Shown in pieces: positions 24,653 to 35,497 of a stretch of 42,935 nucleotides of DNA (position 1 is the first letter of the stretch; every line of letters starts with the position of its first letter). The translations under genes were made by a program, and so were the position numbers. Below the pieces are notes generated by a model. It was not told the origin of the DNA. It worked only from the letters and a program-made list of their open reading frames with translations, and did no database searches. Origin of the DNA: Gammaproteobacteria bacterium (GTDB taxonomy: Bacteria > Pseudomonadota > Gammaproteobacteria > Nitrosococcales > Methylophagaceae); contig JARGFJ010000022.1 in NCBI GenBank assembly GCA_029210875.1, positions 1 to 42,935 of the forward strand, in the 5' to 3' direction.

Positions 24653-25087
24653 TTAGATTTCCAGCACTTTAGGCTGTTGGGCTGTGTGTGGGTGATCTTC
24701 GCCAGCATATACTTTAAGTTTGCTGAACATAGTGCGACCCAATGAATTCTTTGGCAACATGCCTTTTACAGCTGTTTTGATAACGCGATCTGGCGCTTTA
24801 TCAAGCTGCTTTTCTAATGAAATAGATTTGATACCACCAATGTGGCCAGTGTGGTGATAGTAGATCTTATCTTTCATTTTGTTACCAGTTACACGCAATT
24901 TCTCAGCGTTGATAACGACGATATAATCACCAGTATCAACATGAGGTGTGTAAATAGTTTTATGTTTACCACGCAAACGACGCGCGATTTCAGTAGCCAT
25001 ACGGCCTAATGTTTTGCCGTTGGCATCAACGACGAACCAGTCACGACGAACTTCTGCTGGTTTTGCACTTAATGTGGTTGTTTTCAT
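24653..25087 (-). CDS. rplM: 50S ribosomal protein L13 (uL13)
   Basis: This 144-residue protein matches L13: [16 protein letters not shown], the HTGHIGG segment, and the C-terminal [13 protein letters not shown]. It is an early-binding large subunit protein. A strong promoter lies about 55 bp upstream, and rpsI follows after 12 bp. An AGGAG is present in the leader. The leader is a place where L13 autoregulation could act, as known in E. coli. Confidence 0.98.
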   Translation of the reverse strand: MKTTTLSAKPAEVRRDWFVVDANGKTLGRMATEIARRLRGKHKTIYTPHVDTGDYIVVINAEKLRVTGNKMKDKIYYHHTGHIGGIKSISLEKQLDKAPDRVIKTAVKGMLPKNSLGRTMFSKLKVYAGEDHPHTAQQPKVLEI

Positions 25088-25142
25088 TCCGCAAGTTGCT
25101 CCTGGAAAAAATTACGCAGGCGGGTCCAAATAAAGAGGGGGA

Positions 25143-25171
25143 ATGTTACGCATTCCTGAACAAACTGTCAA
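25143..25171 (-). promoter_or_regulatory. Sigma-70 promoter of rplM-rpsI
   Basis: On the minus strand a perfect -35 TTGACA (25171-25166) is followed after 17 bp by TAACAT (25148-25143). It lies about 56 bp upstream of the rplM start, just past the uppP stop. A strong consensus fits ribosomal protein expression. Confidence 0.75.
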
Positions 25172-25181
25172 CTGTATTTGG

Positions 25182-25979
25182 CTAGATAAATAAGGCGATA
25201 AGTATAGCACCTAATATCAATCTATATATAACAAAGGGCCACATGCCCACCTTCTCTAATAAGCGCATAAACAAAGTGATGCATAAATAGGCGCTGAGTG
25301 CGGATATTATTGCACCGCTGCAGAGTGCAAACCAGTCTGTAGTGGTGTTAGATTGAATCAGTTCAATTGTTTTTAATCCGCCGGCCAAGATAATAACAGG
25401 GATCGATAATAAAAATGAAAAATGAGCCGATGCGGTTCGTGATAAGCCTAATAATCGGCCAGCGGTCATGGTAATACCAGAGCGAGATGTGCCTGGAATT
25501 AATGCAATAGCTTGGGCTATACCGACTACAACGACATCCTTCCATGTAAGCTGATGTTCAGTCCGCTCTTGTTTGCCGTACCAATCTGCCCACCCGAGTA
25601 ACACACCAAATACGATAGTTGTGGTGGCGATAACCAGAGGTGAACGCAAGCTTGTTTCGATAATGTCATTAAATAATAAGCCGGCCAAACCTACCGGAAT
25701 GGTGCCAAACAATACTGCCCACGCTAACTTGCTCTCCCCAAGCAATTGTTTTTTCAATAAAGAATTAAACCAATCGGCGACGAGTTTTTTAAGAATGTGG
25801 CGAAAATAAAAAACGACCGCAGATAAGGTACCAACATGGACGGCAACATCAAATGCCAGCCCTTGATCTTGCCAGCCTGAAATCAGTGGTAAAAGGATTA
25901 AATGAGCTGAGCTTGATATCGGCAAAAACTCGGTCAGGCCTTGCAAAATAGCAAGCGAAAGTATATGTAAAAAATCCAT
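25182..25979 (-). CDS. uppP: Undecaprenyl-diphosphatase UppP/BacA
   Basis: The 265-residue polytopic membrane protein carries the two catalytic signatures, GLTEFLPISSSAH near residues 14-27 and IPGTSRSGITMTAG around 160-173. It dephosphorylates undecaprenyl pyrophosphate so the lipid carrier can be reused in cell wall and LPS O-antigen synthesis. The length is typical. It lies immediately upstream of the rplM promoter and is divergent from the large FAD oxidoreductase gene, with 115 bp between. Confidence 0.96.
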   Translation of the reverse strand: MDFLHILSLAILQGLTEFLPISSSAHLILLPLISGWQDQGLAFDVAVHVGTLSAVVFYFRHILKKLVADWFNSLLKKQLLGESKLAWAVLFGTIPVGLAGLLFNDIIETSLRSPLVIATTTIVFGVLLGWADWYGKQERTEHQLTWKDVVVVGIAQAIALIPGTSRSGITMTAGRLLGLSRTASAHFSFLLSIPVIILAGGLKTIELIQSNTTTDWFALCSGAIISALSAYLCITLFMRLLEKVGMWPFVIYRLILGAILIALFI

Positions 25980-26094
25980 TGTGATTATTAAATTCCGAGT
26001 GTAACAGTAAAAGTCTTGTGTTTTGTGGGCATATTATACTGTAGCTTCGTGATAATATTATGCTGTTTTTCTTTGAGCCGAATATTTGTAGATT

Positions 26095-29000
26095 ATGCCT
26101 AACCGAATTCGCGAGATACCTTATAACTATACTTCTTTTTCTGACCGTGAAATCGTGATTCGATTTCTTGGTGAACCCATGTGGCAAATCGTTCAAACCT
26201 TACGAGGTCAACGTAAGACTGGGCGAAGCGCTAAAATGTTATTTGAAGTATTGGGCGATATGTGGGTTATCTCGCGTAATCCCTTTATTCAAGATGACTT
26301 GGTTGAAAATAGCAAGCGTTGGGAATCATTGCGACATGCGCTACATCATCGCTTGGATCAAGTTCGCGACCGAGCGTTAGAAAATGATAATCAGCTGGCA
26401 TTGCAACTTGAACAATGTGCGCGAAAAGCGGTTACTGATTTCGAACGTAATTTATTAAGCACTGCTGACCGTCGTCGTGGTGTTATGCGACGGCTTGCCA
26501 AAGCGACTAAAAAACATAATATTCAGTTTGATGGTTTAGCGCGTGTTTCGCATGTAACTGACGCAACAGATTGGCGTGTTGAATACCCATTAGCCGTTGC
26601 AACACCAGATACGGAAGAAGAAATGGCTGCCGTTGTTGCTGCGTCTATTGAGCTGGGCTTAACGATTATTCCACGAGGTGGTGGTACGGGTTATACCGGT
26701 GGTGCGATTCCGCTTTCTGCCGATAGTCTTGTTATCAATATGGAAAAACTCGAGGGTTTAGGCCCTGTTATTCGCCGTACTTTACCTGGTCGTGAAGGTG
26801 AAGTCGCGACAGTAAGAGCTGAAGCGGGTGTGGTAACAGGCAGAGTATCTGATTTAGCCAATAAAAACGGACTGGTGTTTGCGGTTGATCCGACATCACA
26901 AGATGCATCAACCATCGGTGGTAACGTTGCGATGAATGCCGGTGGTAAAAAGGCCGTCATGTGGGGTACAACCTTAGATAACCTTGTATCTTGGCGCATG
27001 GTTACCCCTGATTCTGAGTGGTTGGAAGTCGAGCGTCTTAATCATAATCTGGGCAAAATTCATGACGTCGAGATTGCAGAATTTCGTATTACTCGCTTTA
27101 AAGCCGATGGTAAAACGCAAATTGGTGAACCTGAACAGATTGCTATTCCTGCAAACCAATTACGTAAATCTGGTTTAGGTAAAGATGTTACGAATAAATT
27201 CTTGGGTGGTTTACCAGGTATTCAAAAAGAAGGCTGTGATGGACTTATTACGTCAGCAGTCTTTGTTTTGCATACCATGCCGCAATTTACCCGCACGGTT
27301 TGTCTTGAGTTTTTTGGCAATGATTTAAGTAAAGCAGTACCAGCGATTGTTGAGACTAAAGACGCGTTAGATAGCAATCCAAACGTGCTATTAGCTGGAA
27401 TGGAACATCTTGATGAGCGTTATGTGCGCGCTGTTGATTACACAACAAAAGCACCGCGTTCGGCTTTACCCAAAATGGTATTGTTGATTGATGTGGCTGG
27501 CGATGATGAAAATGCAGTTGCCGCTGCATGTTCACATATTGTTCATTTAGCCAATGCGCGTGACGGTGAAGGATTTATTGCTGTCAGTGCTGAAGCACGT
27601 AAACGTTTTTGGGCGGATCGCTCAAGAACAGCTGCTATCGCAAAACATACTAATGCCTTCAAAATTAATGAAGACGTCGTTATTCCGTTGGATCGTTTAT
27701 CAGAATATAACGACGGTATTGAACAAATCAATATCGTTCAATCAACACGCAATAAGTTGGTTATGGTGAATGCTGTTTGTAATTACTTATCGACCAATCC
27801 CAAAGAATTAAAGCAACACAAAGCTGATTTTGAAGAAAGCGATGAAAATAATGCGATCATTCAAACTAAGATAGAAGCAGCGTGTGCTTATCTTGATCAA
27901 GTGCGAGAGCGTTGGGAAGAGGTACTGAATAGCTTTGAGTCGCTAGCGAAAGACAAACTGGATTTATTGTCAGATCAAGCAAAAACCAGATTGCGTGAAG
28001 GTGACACATTATTTAATGTGTTACAGCGACGTGATCTGCGGATCTCTTATCGAACAGAGGTTGAAAAACCGCTCAAAGAAATGTTTCAAGGACAAGATTT
28101 AGCCGCGCTTAGAACCAAGTTAGACAGCATTCACTCGTTACATCGTTCAAGCCGCTTGTTTGTTGCTACGCACATGCATGCCGGGGATGGTAACGTGCAT
28201 ACCAATATTCCGGTGAACTCTAATGACTACACTATGATGCATGAAGCGGAACGCATCGTTGATGAGGTCATGGAATTGGCTGGCAAATTGGGCGGTGTTA
28301 TTTCTGGTGAGCATGGAATTGGTTTAACCAAGATGCAGTATTTGGATCAAGCTACGATTGATGCCTTTGCCAGCTACAAGCATAAAGTGGATCCAAACGG
28401 CCATTTTAATGCGGGTAAATTAATGCCCGGATCTGGCTTGGAAAACGCGTATACGCCTTCTATGCGTTTACTTGAACAAGAAGCCCTTATTCTTGAACAA
28501 AGTGAACTGAATGAAGTCAACAATGACATCAAAGACTGCTTGCGTTGTGGTAAATGTAAACCTGAATGTACAACGCATGTTCCTCGTGCAAATTTACTTT
28601 ATTCACCGCGCAATAAGATCTTGGGTACAGGTCTTATCATGGAAGCTTTCTTATACGAAGAACAAACCCGCCGTGGTATTTCGGTACGTCATTTTGCTGA
28701 AATGAATGATGTGGCAGATCACTGCACGATTTGTCATCGCTGTTTAAACCCATGTCCAGTGAATATCGACTTTGGTGATGTCACCATCAAATTACGCAAT
28801 ATCCTGAAAAATCAGGGTAAACGCAATCCTAATATCGGTACATGGACATCAATGGCGTATTTGAATGCGACCGATCCGCTGACTATCAGGCTGATGCACA
28901 AAGCTATGATTCAATGGGGTTATAAGGCTCAGGCTATCGGTCATAAAATATTCAAGTCGCTAGGCTTACTTGGCAGCAAGAACAAGAAACCATTGCCAAC

Positions 29001-29949
29001 AACAGGTAAAACGCCAATTCGTGAACAAGTTGTACAGTTTATGAAAAAGCCGATGCCGACGGGTATGCCTTCGCAAACAACACGCGCAATGTTGGGGGTT
29101 GAAGATGACAAAATGATTCCAATCCTGCGCGATTCTAACAAGGTAAATGAAGATTCAGATGCTGTATTTTACTTCCCCGGTTGTGGTTCTGAGCGGTTAT
29201 TTAGTCAGGTGGGTTTATCTACATTAGCAATGCTGTATGAAATCGGTGCTGAAACAGTATTGCCACCAAGTTATTTATGCTGTGGTTATCCGCAAACAGC
29301 GAATGGGGATCTGGCGAAAGGTCAAGCAATTACAACGGCAAATCAGGTCTTATTCCATCGCATGGCTAATACCCTGAACTATATGGATATTAAGACCGTT
29401 ATTGTGTCATGTGGTACCTGTATGGATCAGTTGCTTAAGTACCAATTTGAACAAATCTTCCCCGGTTGTCGTTTATTAGATATTCACGAATATTTAATGG
29501 AAAAAGGCGTGAAGATGGAAGGGGTTGAAGGTGTTCAATACCTCTATCACGAACCGTGTCACACACCAATGAAGACCTATCAATCAACCAGTGTTGCTGA
29601 AACGTTATTAGGTCAACAAGTGACATTGAATGATCGTTGTTGTGGTGAATCAGGCTCATTTGCTGTGGCAAGACCTGATATTGCAACGCAAGTTCGCTTT
29701 AGAAAAGAAGAAGAGATCACCAAGGGTATACAAGAGCTTACCGGTGCAGACAAAGCGGTGAATGGTAATGTCAAAATGCTCACATCATGTCCTGCTTGTC
29801 AGCAAGGCCTGTCACGTTATAGTGAAGATACAGGTATCGAAACGGATTATATTGTTGTTGAAATTGCGAATCACTTGTTGGGTGATGGCTGGCAGAAACG
29901 ATTTATTGAGGATGCTAAAAACGGCGGTATTGAACGCATTCTACTTTAG
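26095..29949 (+). CDS. Large FAD-linked oxidoreductase with Fe-S and CCG domains
   Basis: The 1284-residue protein has an unusual N-terminal region of about 170 residues (DUF3683-like). A FAD_binding_4 domain follows ([11 protein letters not shown] near 200), then the FAD-oxidase C-terminal domain with [15 protein letters not shown] ferredoxin-like pair of clusters comes next ([11 protein letters not shown] at 815-825 and [12 protein letters not shown]). Two cysteine-rich CCG domains end the protein ([15 protein letters not shown], then CCGESGSFA). This is a one-chain relative of D-lactate or glycolate dehydrogenases (GlcD/GlpC-like) and of YdiJ. It should oxidise a 2-hydroxyacid and pass electrons to quinone. 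The substrate is not known from sequence. It stands alone and ends with a terminator. Confidence 0.9.
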   Translation: MPNRIREIPYNYTSFSDREIVIRFLGEPMWQIVQTLRGQRKTGRSAKMLFEVLGDMWVISRNPFIQDDLVENSKRWESLRHALHHRLDQVRDRALENDNQLALQLEQCARKAVTDFERNLLSTADRRRGVMRRLAKATKKHNIQFDGLARVSHVTDATDWRVEYPLAVATPDTEEEMAAVVAASIELGLTIIPRGGGTGYTGGAIPLSADSLVINMEKLEGLGPVIRRTLPGREGEVATVRAEAGVVTGRVSDLANKNGLVFAVDPTSQDASTIGGNVAMNAGGKKAVMWGTTLDNLVSWRMVTPDSEWLEVERLNHNLGKIHDVEIAEFRITRFKADGKTQIGEPEQIAIPANQLRKSGLGKDVTNKFLGGLPGIQKEGCDGLITSAVFVLHTMPQFTRTVCLEFFGNDLSKAVPAIVETKDALDSNPNVLLAGMEHLDERYVRAVDYTTKAPRSALPKMVLLIDVAGDDENAVAAACSHIVHLANARDGEGFIAVSAEARKRFWADRSRTAAIAKHTNAFKINEDVVIPLDRLSEYNDGIEQINIVQSTRNKLVMVNAVCNYLSTNPKELKQHKADFEESDENNAIIQTKIEAACAYLDQVRERWEEVLNSFESLAKDKLDLLSDQAKTRLREGDTLFNVLQRRDLRISYRTEVEKPLKEMFQGQDLAALRTKLDSIHSLHRSSRLFVATHMHAGDGNVHTNIPVNSNDYTMMHEAERIVDEVMELAGKLGGVISGEHGIGLTKMQYLDQATIDAFASYKHKVDPNGHFNAGKLMPGSGLENAYTPSMRLLEQEALILEQSELNEVNNDIKDCLRCGKCKPECTTHVPRANLLYSPRNKILGTGLIMEAFLYEEQTRRGISVRHFAEMNDVADHCTICHRCLNPCPVNIDFGDVTIKLRNILKNQGKRNPNIGTWTSMAYLNATDPLTIRLMHKAMIQWGYKAQAIGHKIFKSLGLLGSKNKKPLPTTGKTPIREQVVQFMKKPMPTGMPSQTTRAMLGVEDDKMIPILRDSNKVNEDSDAVFYFPGCGSERLFSQVGLSTLAMLYEIGAETVLPPSYLCCGYPQTANGDLAKGQAITTANQVLFHRMANTLNYMDIKTVIVSCGTCMDQLLKYQFEQIFPGCRLLDIHEYLMEKGVKMEGVEGVQYLYHEPCHTPMKTYQSTSVAETLLGQQVTLNDRCCGESGSFAVARPDIATQVRFRKEEEITKGIQELTGADKAVNGNVKMLTSCPACQQGLSRYSEDTGIETDYIVVEIANHLLGDGWQKRFIEDAKNGGIERILL

Positions 29950-29959
29950 ATTAAAAGAT

Positions 29960-29990
29960 AAGGTCGGCTAAATTGCCGACCTTGTTTATG
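29960..29990 (+). terminator. Terminator after the FAD oxidoreductase gene
   Basis: AAGGTCGGC (29960-29968) pairs perfectly with GCCGACCTT (29975-29983) over a 6-nt loop. A T-rich GTTTATG follows. It lies 10 bp after the stop codon and between convergent genes. Confidence 0.8.
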
Positions 29991-29995
29991 TGTGG

Positions 29996-30340
29996 TTATT
30001 TTTCGAGTAATGCCGCACTACTAAAGTGAATGCCATCCCAACCAGATTTGATAAAATTTCGTATATTTTGGTGATCATTATTTTCAGGATGTGCAAGCAC
30101 ATCGTCACGATAATAACTGCCAAAACACGCTAATGTTTGTTGCTCATTCAGGCTATTCAACAAGCCAAATGCAAAAATTTTACACGAACCGTTATTCTGA
30201 TTTTCTTCATTCAAGGTATCGCCATTGGAAAATTTAGCGGGTGTGAAGTCGTAATTATCATCAATGACATCCATCGTTTCATTAAATTCGATTTGTTCAG
30301 GATTCTGTTCCAGTTTTTGTAAAAATTCATCAAGCGTCAT
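29996..30340 (-). CDS. HopJ-family protein
   Basis: This 114-residue protein matches the HopJ type III effector family by name (PF08888): ETMDVIDDNYDFTP, NNGSCKIFAFGLL, TLACFGSYYRDDVL and DHQNIRNFIKSGWDGI are its strongly conserved blocks. It has no signal peptide or transmembrane segment. No secretion-system gene is nearby. The family is widespread in free-living proteobacteria, and a housekeeping role is more likely than effector activity. It stands alone between convergent and divergent neighbours. The biochemical function is unknown. Confidence 0.9.
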   Translation of the reverse strand: MTLDEFLQKLEQNPEQIEFNETMDVIDDNYDFTPAKFSNGDTLNEENQNNGSCKIFAFGLLNSLNEQQTLACFGSYYRDDVLAHPENNDHQNIRNFIKSGWDGIHFSSAALLEK

Positions 30341-30501
30341 TTTAGTCCTAGTTACGATTATAAAAACGAAGATTATACCTGAACTAGATGATGGGAAATT
30401 TCTCGAGATAGGGATGATAGAGTAAACTCAAGCATAGATTTTGAGCTTAGCTTAGAAACATGGGCTATGGTTAAAACAGAGTTTTTTTAATAGAGAAGGG
30501 T

Positions 30502-33500
30502 ATGAAATTAGCGTTATTATTTAGATTTTATCGACGTTTTCGAATTTCAATTCGAACAGTGGTTATCGCCTTTTTCCTATTAGTGACCGTAGTTACCGCC
30601 TCTGTTGCGATTAGTCTCCAATACTATTTTAGTAAAACCCTGGCGACAGAATCGACGTTGGCAATGTACCAGAAAATGGCTACAGACACGCGTAATTACC
30701 TTGATTTAGTTGATGAAAGAGCTAGTGCAACAGCACGCATATTAGCGCAATTTACCCACCTTACCAAAGATAAATCGATTACCGACGAAACGCGTCGTTT
30801 GTATATGCAGGGCATGATCAGAAATCCTTTAATGCTGGGTGTTTATCTTGCTTTTGATAATGGTGATTTCTATGAATTAGTTAATTTGGATTCAGATCAG
30901 GATGCACGTGCAAAGTTTCATGCACAAGTGGATGATCGTTGGTTGGTAATCACGATTAAAGGACAGGGCAAAAAGCGCCAACGAGCCTTGGCTTTTTACA
31001 ATGAACAGTTTCAGCTTAGAGCGACCATAAAACAAGCAACGGATTATGACCCGCGAAGACGTGTTTGGTATACCGAAGCTAAACGGGGCGAAATTCACAA
31101 GACCTTACCCTATTTGTTTCAGGCATTACAAAAGCCCGGTGAAACCTATTCCATTAAATTGGATAAACATAATGCGGTGTTAGCTGTCGATATCACCATG
31201 TCAGTATTATCAGACTATTTACGCCACCAAAATTTAGCTGAAGAAAATGAAATCTATATCTATCAGGAAACCGGGCAGTTAGTTGCGACCAATCAGTTGA
31301 TTAAATCGAAACCATTGCCGGTTGCGCCAGAGCTCAATTTAACTGAACAACAGCAAGAATTAGTCAAATCGATTCCCTATTTGATCGTATCGAATGAGAA
31401 TGACTGGCCACCGATTAACTTTGCGGCTTCAGGTCAACCATACGGTTATGCGATAGATGTATTGAATTACATCTCACAAATGACAGGAATTGAAATCCAT
31501 TATGTCAATGGGATGCGATGGCCTGATTTAGCAGATATGTTTGTCAATAATGAACTTGATGTGTTGCAGCCGGTGTTTTATGACAAAGATCGGCAATGGT
31601 TAGGATCGCTGACGGATGCATTTCTTGAGGTGCCCTACGGTGTGATTACGGCCAACGGTACAGCTAAAGTCAGTCATATTGATCAATTGAAAGGTAAAAC
31701 GGTTGCGATTCCAGAAGGCTGGCTGTTAGCTACAAACCTTGAAGAACAGTTTCCCGACATCAAAATTATCCGAGTCCTTACGGTTAGAGATATGTTTAAT
31801 GCTGTTCGGCAAGGGAAAGTTGATGCTGCGATAGATACGGCACCTATACTGAATTACACCGCCAAACAATTTTTTATTGAAGATGTAACCATTTCGCAAT
31901 CACTCGATTTCGGTGAAGTTTCTTTTCCAAGTCAGCTGCACTTTATGCTTGGTAAATCAAAGCCCGGATTAACAGAGTTATTTAATTTAGCTCTGTCTAA
32001 ACTAGGGTCTGAGTATAAACAGGCACTGCAAGAAAAATGGTTTGAGCAGAAAGGGTATCAAGCTCAACACGATGTTGATTATCAACTGGGAACGGTGCCT
32101 TATAGTGAGTTAATGCAATTGGTAGATACTCCTTCATCGGATAAACTTTCAATTATAAAGATCAAAGGTGTGGATCACTTCGTGTTCACGACGCGATTTG
32201 GTGGCGACAATGGCACGCGAGATATTTTTTCAATTGTAACGCCTGTGTCGAAAGTATTGGCGCCAGGTGTCGAAAAAGTCAAAATGGCGATAGCTTTAAC
32301 GGCACTTGCATCCTTGTTGCTGCTGCCTCTTTCCTGGTTTTTAGCAAAACCATTTGTGGATCCGATTCATCAATTAGCTGAAGATAGTAGAAAAATAACC
32401 AATCGTCGATATGATGAAGTGCAGGATATAGAAAGTGGCATAAAAGAAATACATAACTTAGGCGTTTCAATGCATGAAATGTCACACTCTATCCAGGAGC
32501 ATGAACAAGCTCAGAGAGCGTTGATGGATGCGTTTATTAAGCTCATCGCTCAGGCAATCGATGATAAGTCACCCCATACAGCAGGTCACTGCGAACGTGT
32601 TCCGCATTTGGCATTTATGCTGATAAAAGAAGCAGAAAAGGATGATTCTGAACCTTTTGGTGAATTTGCATTTAAGTCGGATGAGGAATGGCGTGAGTTT
32701 GAAATTGCAGCTTGGCTACATGATTGCGGCAAGATCATTACACCGGAACGGATTATTGATAAAGGCACCAAGCTTGAAACCTTGTATAACCGTATTCATG
32801 AAATAAGGATGCGGTTTGAGGTATTGTGGCGCGATGCGGAAATTAACTACTTACTGAGCACATTTGAACCTGAGGCCGATGATGCGGCGTTATTGATCGA
32901 AAAACAGCAGAAACAGCGACAATTACAACAAGATTTTGCCTTTTTGGCTAACGCCAATATTGGCAGCGAATTTATGAGTGATGAGGATGTTACGCGTTTG
33001 AAAGAACTGGCCCAGCAGACATGGCAACGACATTTTGATAATCGTTTAGGTTTATCTCATGTAGAGCTTAGTCGTTGCCCAGAAATACCAGAAGAATTGC
33101 CTGTAACAGAATCATTATTGGCAGATAAGCCGGAACATTTAGAAGAACGTGTTCGGGGTACGGATTATGATCCTGGCTTTGGTATCAAGATGGCGATCCC
33201 TGAATATCTCTATAACAACGGTGAGCTTTATAATCTGTCAATTAAAAGTGGCACCTTAACTGCTGAAGATAGATTCAAAATTAATGAACACATCATCAGC
33301 ACCATTAAAATGTTAGAGAACCTACCCTTTCCAGAAGAGTTAAAACGCGTACCCCGTTATGCTTCTACCCATCATGAATCAATGAAAGGTACAGGTTATC
33401 CACGAGGTTTGTCGGGAGAAGAACTTTCAATACCAGAGCGAGTTATGGTGTTAGCAGATATCTATGAAGCGTTGACAGCAGCGGATCGTCCTTACAAGAA

Positions 33501-33681
33501 AGCAAAACCGGTCAGTGTTGCGGTCGATATACTCTATAAAATGGTGCAAAACGAACATGTCGATGTGGAGGTGTTTGAATTATTCCTCAAAACAGGTGTA
33601 TACCGTCGCTATGCCCAACAGTTTTTACCCGAAGAACAAATTGATGATGTTGATATTAACCAATATCTCAGAGCCAGCTAA
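30502..33681 (+). CDS. Membrane HD-GYP phosphodiesterase with periplasmic Cache-like and SBP domains
   Basis: The 1059-residue protein has a transmembrane helix (about 17-40), a Cache-like extracellular region (about 45-270), and an SBP_bac_3-like domain (about 285-525). A second helix (about 595-614), a HAMP-like linker and an HD-GYP domain (from about 675) follow. The HD pair lies at H740-D741 (LHDCGKI), with HHE at 957-959 followed by KGTGYPRGLSGEE, and ADIYEALTAADRPYKK. This is a cyclic di-GMP hydrolase driven by a periplasmic ligand. Between the HD motif and the HHE motif there is a large insertion of about 150 residues, partly coiled-coil and partly degenerate repeat. The ligand is unknown. 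Catalytic residues look complete. Confidence 0.88.
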   Translation: MKLALLFRFYRRFRISIRTVVIAFFLLVTVVTASVAISLQYYFSKTLATESTLAMYQKMATDTRNYLDLVDERASATARILAQFTHLTKDKSITDETRRLYMQGMIRNPLMLGVYLAFDNGDFYELVNLDSDQDARAKFHAQVDDRWLVITIKGQGKKRQRALAFYNEQFQLRATIKQATDYDPRRRVWYTEAKRGEIHKTLPYLFQALQKPGETYSIKLDKHNAVLAVDITMSVLSDYLRHQNLAEENEIYIYQETGQLVATNQLIKSKPLPVAPELNLTEQQQELVKSIPYLIVSNENDWPPINFAASGQPYGYAIDVLNYISQMTGIEIHYVNGMRWPDLADMFVNNELDVLQPVFYDKDRQWLGSLTDAFLEVPYGVITANGTAKVSHIDQLKGKTVAIPEGWLLATNLEEQFPDIKIIRVLTVRDMFNAVRQGKVDAAIDTAPILNYTAKQFFIEDVTISQSLDFGEVSFPSQLHFMLGKSKPGLTELFNLALSKLGSEYKQALQEKWFEQKGYQAQHDVDYQLGTVPYSELMQLVDTPSSDKLSIIKIKGVDHFVFTTRFGGDNGTRDIFSIVTPVSKVLAPGVEKVKMAIALTALASLLLLPLSWFLAKPFVDPIHQLAEDSRKITNRRYDEVQDIESGIKEIHNLGVSMHEMSHSIQEHEQAQRALMDAFIKLIAQAIDDKSPHTAGHCERVPHLAFMLIKEAEKDDSEPFGEFAFKSDEEWREFEIAAWLHDCGKIITPERIIDKGTKLETLYNRIHEIRMRFEVLWRDAEINYLLSTFEPEADDAALLIEKQQKQRQLQQDFAFLANANIGSEFMSDEDVTRLKELAQQTWQRHFDNRLGLSHVELSRCPEIPEELPVTESLLADKPEHLEERVRGTDYDPGFGIKMAIPEYLYNNGELYNLSIKSGTLTAEDRFKINEHIISTIKMLENLPFPEELKRVPRYASTHHESMKGTGYPRGLSGEELSIPERVMVLADIYEALTAADRPYKKAKPVSVAVDILYKMVQNEHVDVEVFELFLKTGVYRRYAQQFLPEEQIDDVDINQYLRAS

Positions 33682-33700
33682 CGGTGTTATTCATCTGACG

Positions 33701-34366
33701 TTAATTGAAAAAATGGCAAAAGCTGGACGATGGTTCACGTGAGGTGCGGTAAGCATTAACGGTGGCATTGGTATCTTCATAACCTAAGGCCATACCTGCG
33801 ATTAGTTTTACACCAGTGGCGTAGCCTAGTTCTTGTTTTACTACATCGGGATAGTCACTTAATGCTGCTTGGGGGCATGTCGCTAAACCTTGTTGCATTG
33901 CCGCCAACATCAGTGATTGCATAAACATGCCGCAATCAAGATATGAGCCTGTTTCCATTACATCATCCATAAAAAACAGTAGCATAACAGGTGCATCAAA
34001 AGCACGATAATTGGCTTGCCATTGTGCTTGGCGTTGTTCAATGTCTTCTTTGTTGATGGTTAAGCTTTGATAAAGTTGTAAACCGCATTTTATGCGACGG
34101 CTATGATATGGTTCATTCCATGTTTTTGGATAATACTGGTAGTCAGGATTAGGTTTAGTACCAGTTGAGAATGCAAACTCTAGTTTTGCTTGCAATTGCT
34201 TTTTACTGTCACCACTTAGAATCGCAACTTGCCAAGGCTGGCTGTTTGCTCCAGATGGTGAATGACTCGCTATTTCTAGAATGTGCGAAATCTGTTCAAT
34301 GGTGACATCTTTATTTAGAAATGATCGAGTAGAGTGACGTTGAATAATGGCATCATCTACATTCAT
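33701..34366 (-). CDS. Nitroreductase-family flavoprotein
   Basis: The 221-residue protein has the FMN-binding RHSTRSF near residues 10-16, SPSGANSQPWQ at about 36-46, and the late IAGMALGYED. Members use NAD(P)H to reduce nitro compounds or quinones, or act in flavin-linked reactions. The substrate cannot be told. It is the last of a minus-strand group after ybaN (1-bp gap) and efpL, and meets the HD-GYP gene tail to tail 19 bp away. Confidence 0.92.
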   Translation of the reverse strand: MNVDDAIIQRHSTRSFLNKDVTIEQISHILEIASHSPSGANSQPWQVAILSGDSKKQLQAKLEFAFSTGTKPNPDYQYYPKTWNEPYHSRRIKCGLQLYQSLTINKEDIEQRQAQWQANYRAFDAPVMLLFFMDDVMETGSYLDCGMFMQSLMLAAMQQGLATCPQAALSDYPDVVKQELGYATGVKLIAGMALGYEDTNATVNAYRTSREPSSSFCHFFN

Positions 34367-34367
34367 G

Positions 34368-34748
34368 TTACTTATCCTCAGATTCTTTCAGTCGCCATAC
34401 AAATGTCAATAAAATCAAACATAAACACACTAACATAAGCTGCAAGCCTACTCTGCCAGATAATACCAGTATTGAAATTACAAAGGTTGCGATAATTAAT
34501 GCCATCACTTTAAATTTAACTGTTCGGCGAATGGTATGACTACGCTCCCATTGTGCCAGTGGTGGACCAAACCATTTATTGTTTAATAACATGCTGTGAA
34601 AACGTGGCGAGCTGTTTGCAAAACAGGCTAGTGCCACGATTAAAAAAGGAGTTGTCGGTAATAATGGTACGAAAGCACCTATTACGCCTAATATGACAAA
34701 CAGCCACCCTGTTGTCAGTAGAAGGTAATGTTTAATAATTGCTCGCAT
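34368..34748 (-). CDS. YbaN-family inner-membrane protein (DUF454)
   Basis: The 126-residue protein has two to four hydrophobic helices and the family sequence GVIGAFVPLLPTTPFLIVALACFANSSPRFH, of which VPLLPTTPFL is the hallmark, plus WFGPPLAQW. The function of YbaN/DUF454 is not established. It lies between efpL (16 bp upstream) and the nitroreductase gene (1 bp downstream), so it is part of one operon. The length is normal. Confidence 0.93.
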   Translation of the reverse strand: MRAIIKHYLLLTTGWLFVILGVIGAFVPLLPTTPFLIVALACFANSSPRFHSMLLNNKWFGPPLAQWERSHTIRRTVKFKVMALIIATFVISILVLSGRVGLQLMLVCLCLILLTFVWRLKESEDK

Positions 34749-34764
34749 AAATAAAGTAAGACGT

Positions 34765-35331
34765 TTATGCGCGAGACATAAATTTACCTGAAACGGTGTT
34801 AATTTTTATAACGTCACCCTGTTCTATATATTCTGGCACTTGAATTTCCAGACCTGTCGCAAATTTAGCGGGCTTGGTTCTGGCTGTGGCTGATGCGCCT
34901 TTGATGCCTGGTGCGGTTTCAGTAATTTGCATAGTAACAGCCGCGGGTAATTCGATTGCAACCATAACACCATCGAGTAATGTTGCCACTACGCCTTCCA
35001 AGCCTTCGACAAGGTAGCGTTTTTCTTCCTCTATATCATCGGTACTGATAGTGTATTGCTCATAATCATCCAGGCTCATAAAGGTGTAACCATCGTCGTC
35101 CTTATAAGAAAATTGCAACATTTTCTTTTCACTGTCGACTTCTTTTAAAAAGTCGTCGCCTTTTAAGGTTTCATCCAGCTTTTGCTTGGTTTTAAGATGA
35201 TTAAAGCGAATTTTGTAGAGTGTTGATGCACCGCGTGAAGATGGATTACGCACCTCAATCTCTCGGACAGAATAGGGCGCATTATTAACTTCAACGACCA
35301 TTCCACGTTTTAGGTCACTAGCTTTAGGCAT
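34765..35331 (-). CDS. efpL: Elongation factor P-like protein EfpL (YeiP)
   Basis: The 188-residue protein has the KOW/OB/OB layout of EF-P. The tip loop at residues 30-34 is NPSSRGAST, with arginine in place of EF-P's modified lysine or arginine site. The C-terminal motif ETAPGIKGASATARTKPA is shared with YeiP. EfpL relieves ribosome stalling at particular motifs, alongside or instead of EF-P, and no modification enzyme is encoded nearby. The start has a usual leader. It is the first gene of the efpL-ybaN-nitroreductase run. It is divergent from cvfB. Confidence 0.92.
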   Translation of the reverse strand: MPKASDLKRGMVVEVNNAPYSVREIEVRNPSSRGASTLYKIRFNHLKTKQKLDETLKGDDFLKEVDSEKKMLQFSYKDDDGYTFMSLDDYEQYTISTDDIEEEKRYLVEGLEGVVATLLDGVMVAIELPAAVTMQITETAPGIKGASATARTKPAKFATGLEIQVPEYIEQGDVIKINTVSGKFMSRA

Positions 35332-35497
35332 AATCTTTCTCTTGGTTTAGGTTGATTTTGGGCAATTATACCCGAGTATGTTTGAGCATTTTTCATAAAA
35401 GTTTTGTTGAGATGACTTGGTTTTTCATAATGATTAGTATGGCGTAATCATGAATACGTTAAAATTATCCTAATCAATTATCACTATCGAGCAACTC

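Noticed and set aside
29996..30340. Secreted type III effector (HopJ)
   Set aside because: The family name comes from a plant pathogen, but no secretion signal, chaperone or secretion gene is present and the family is common in free-living bacteria.
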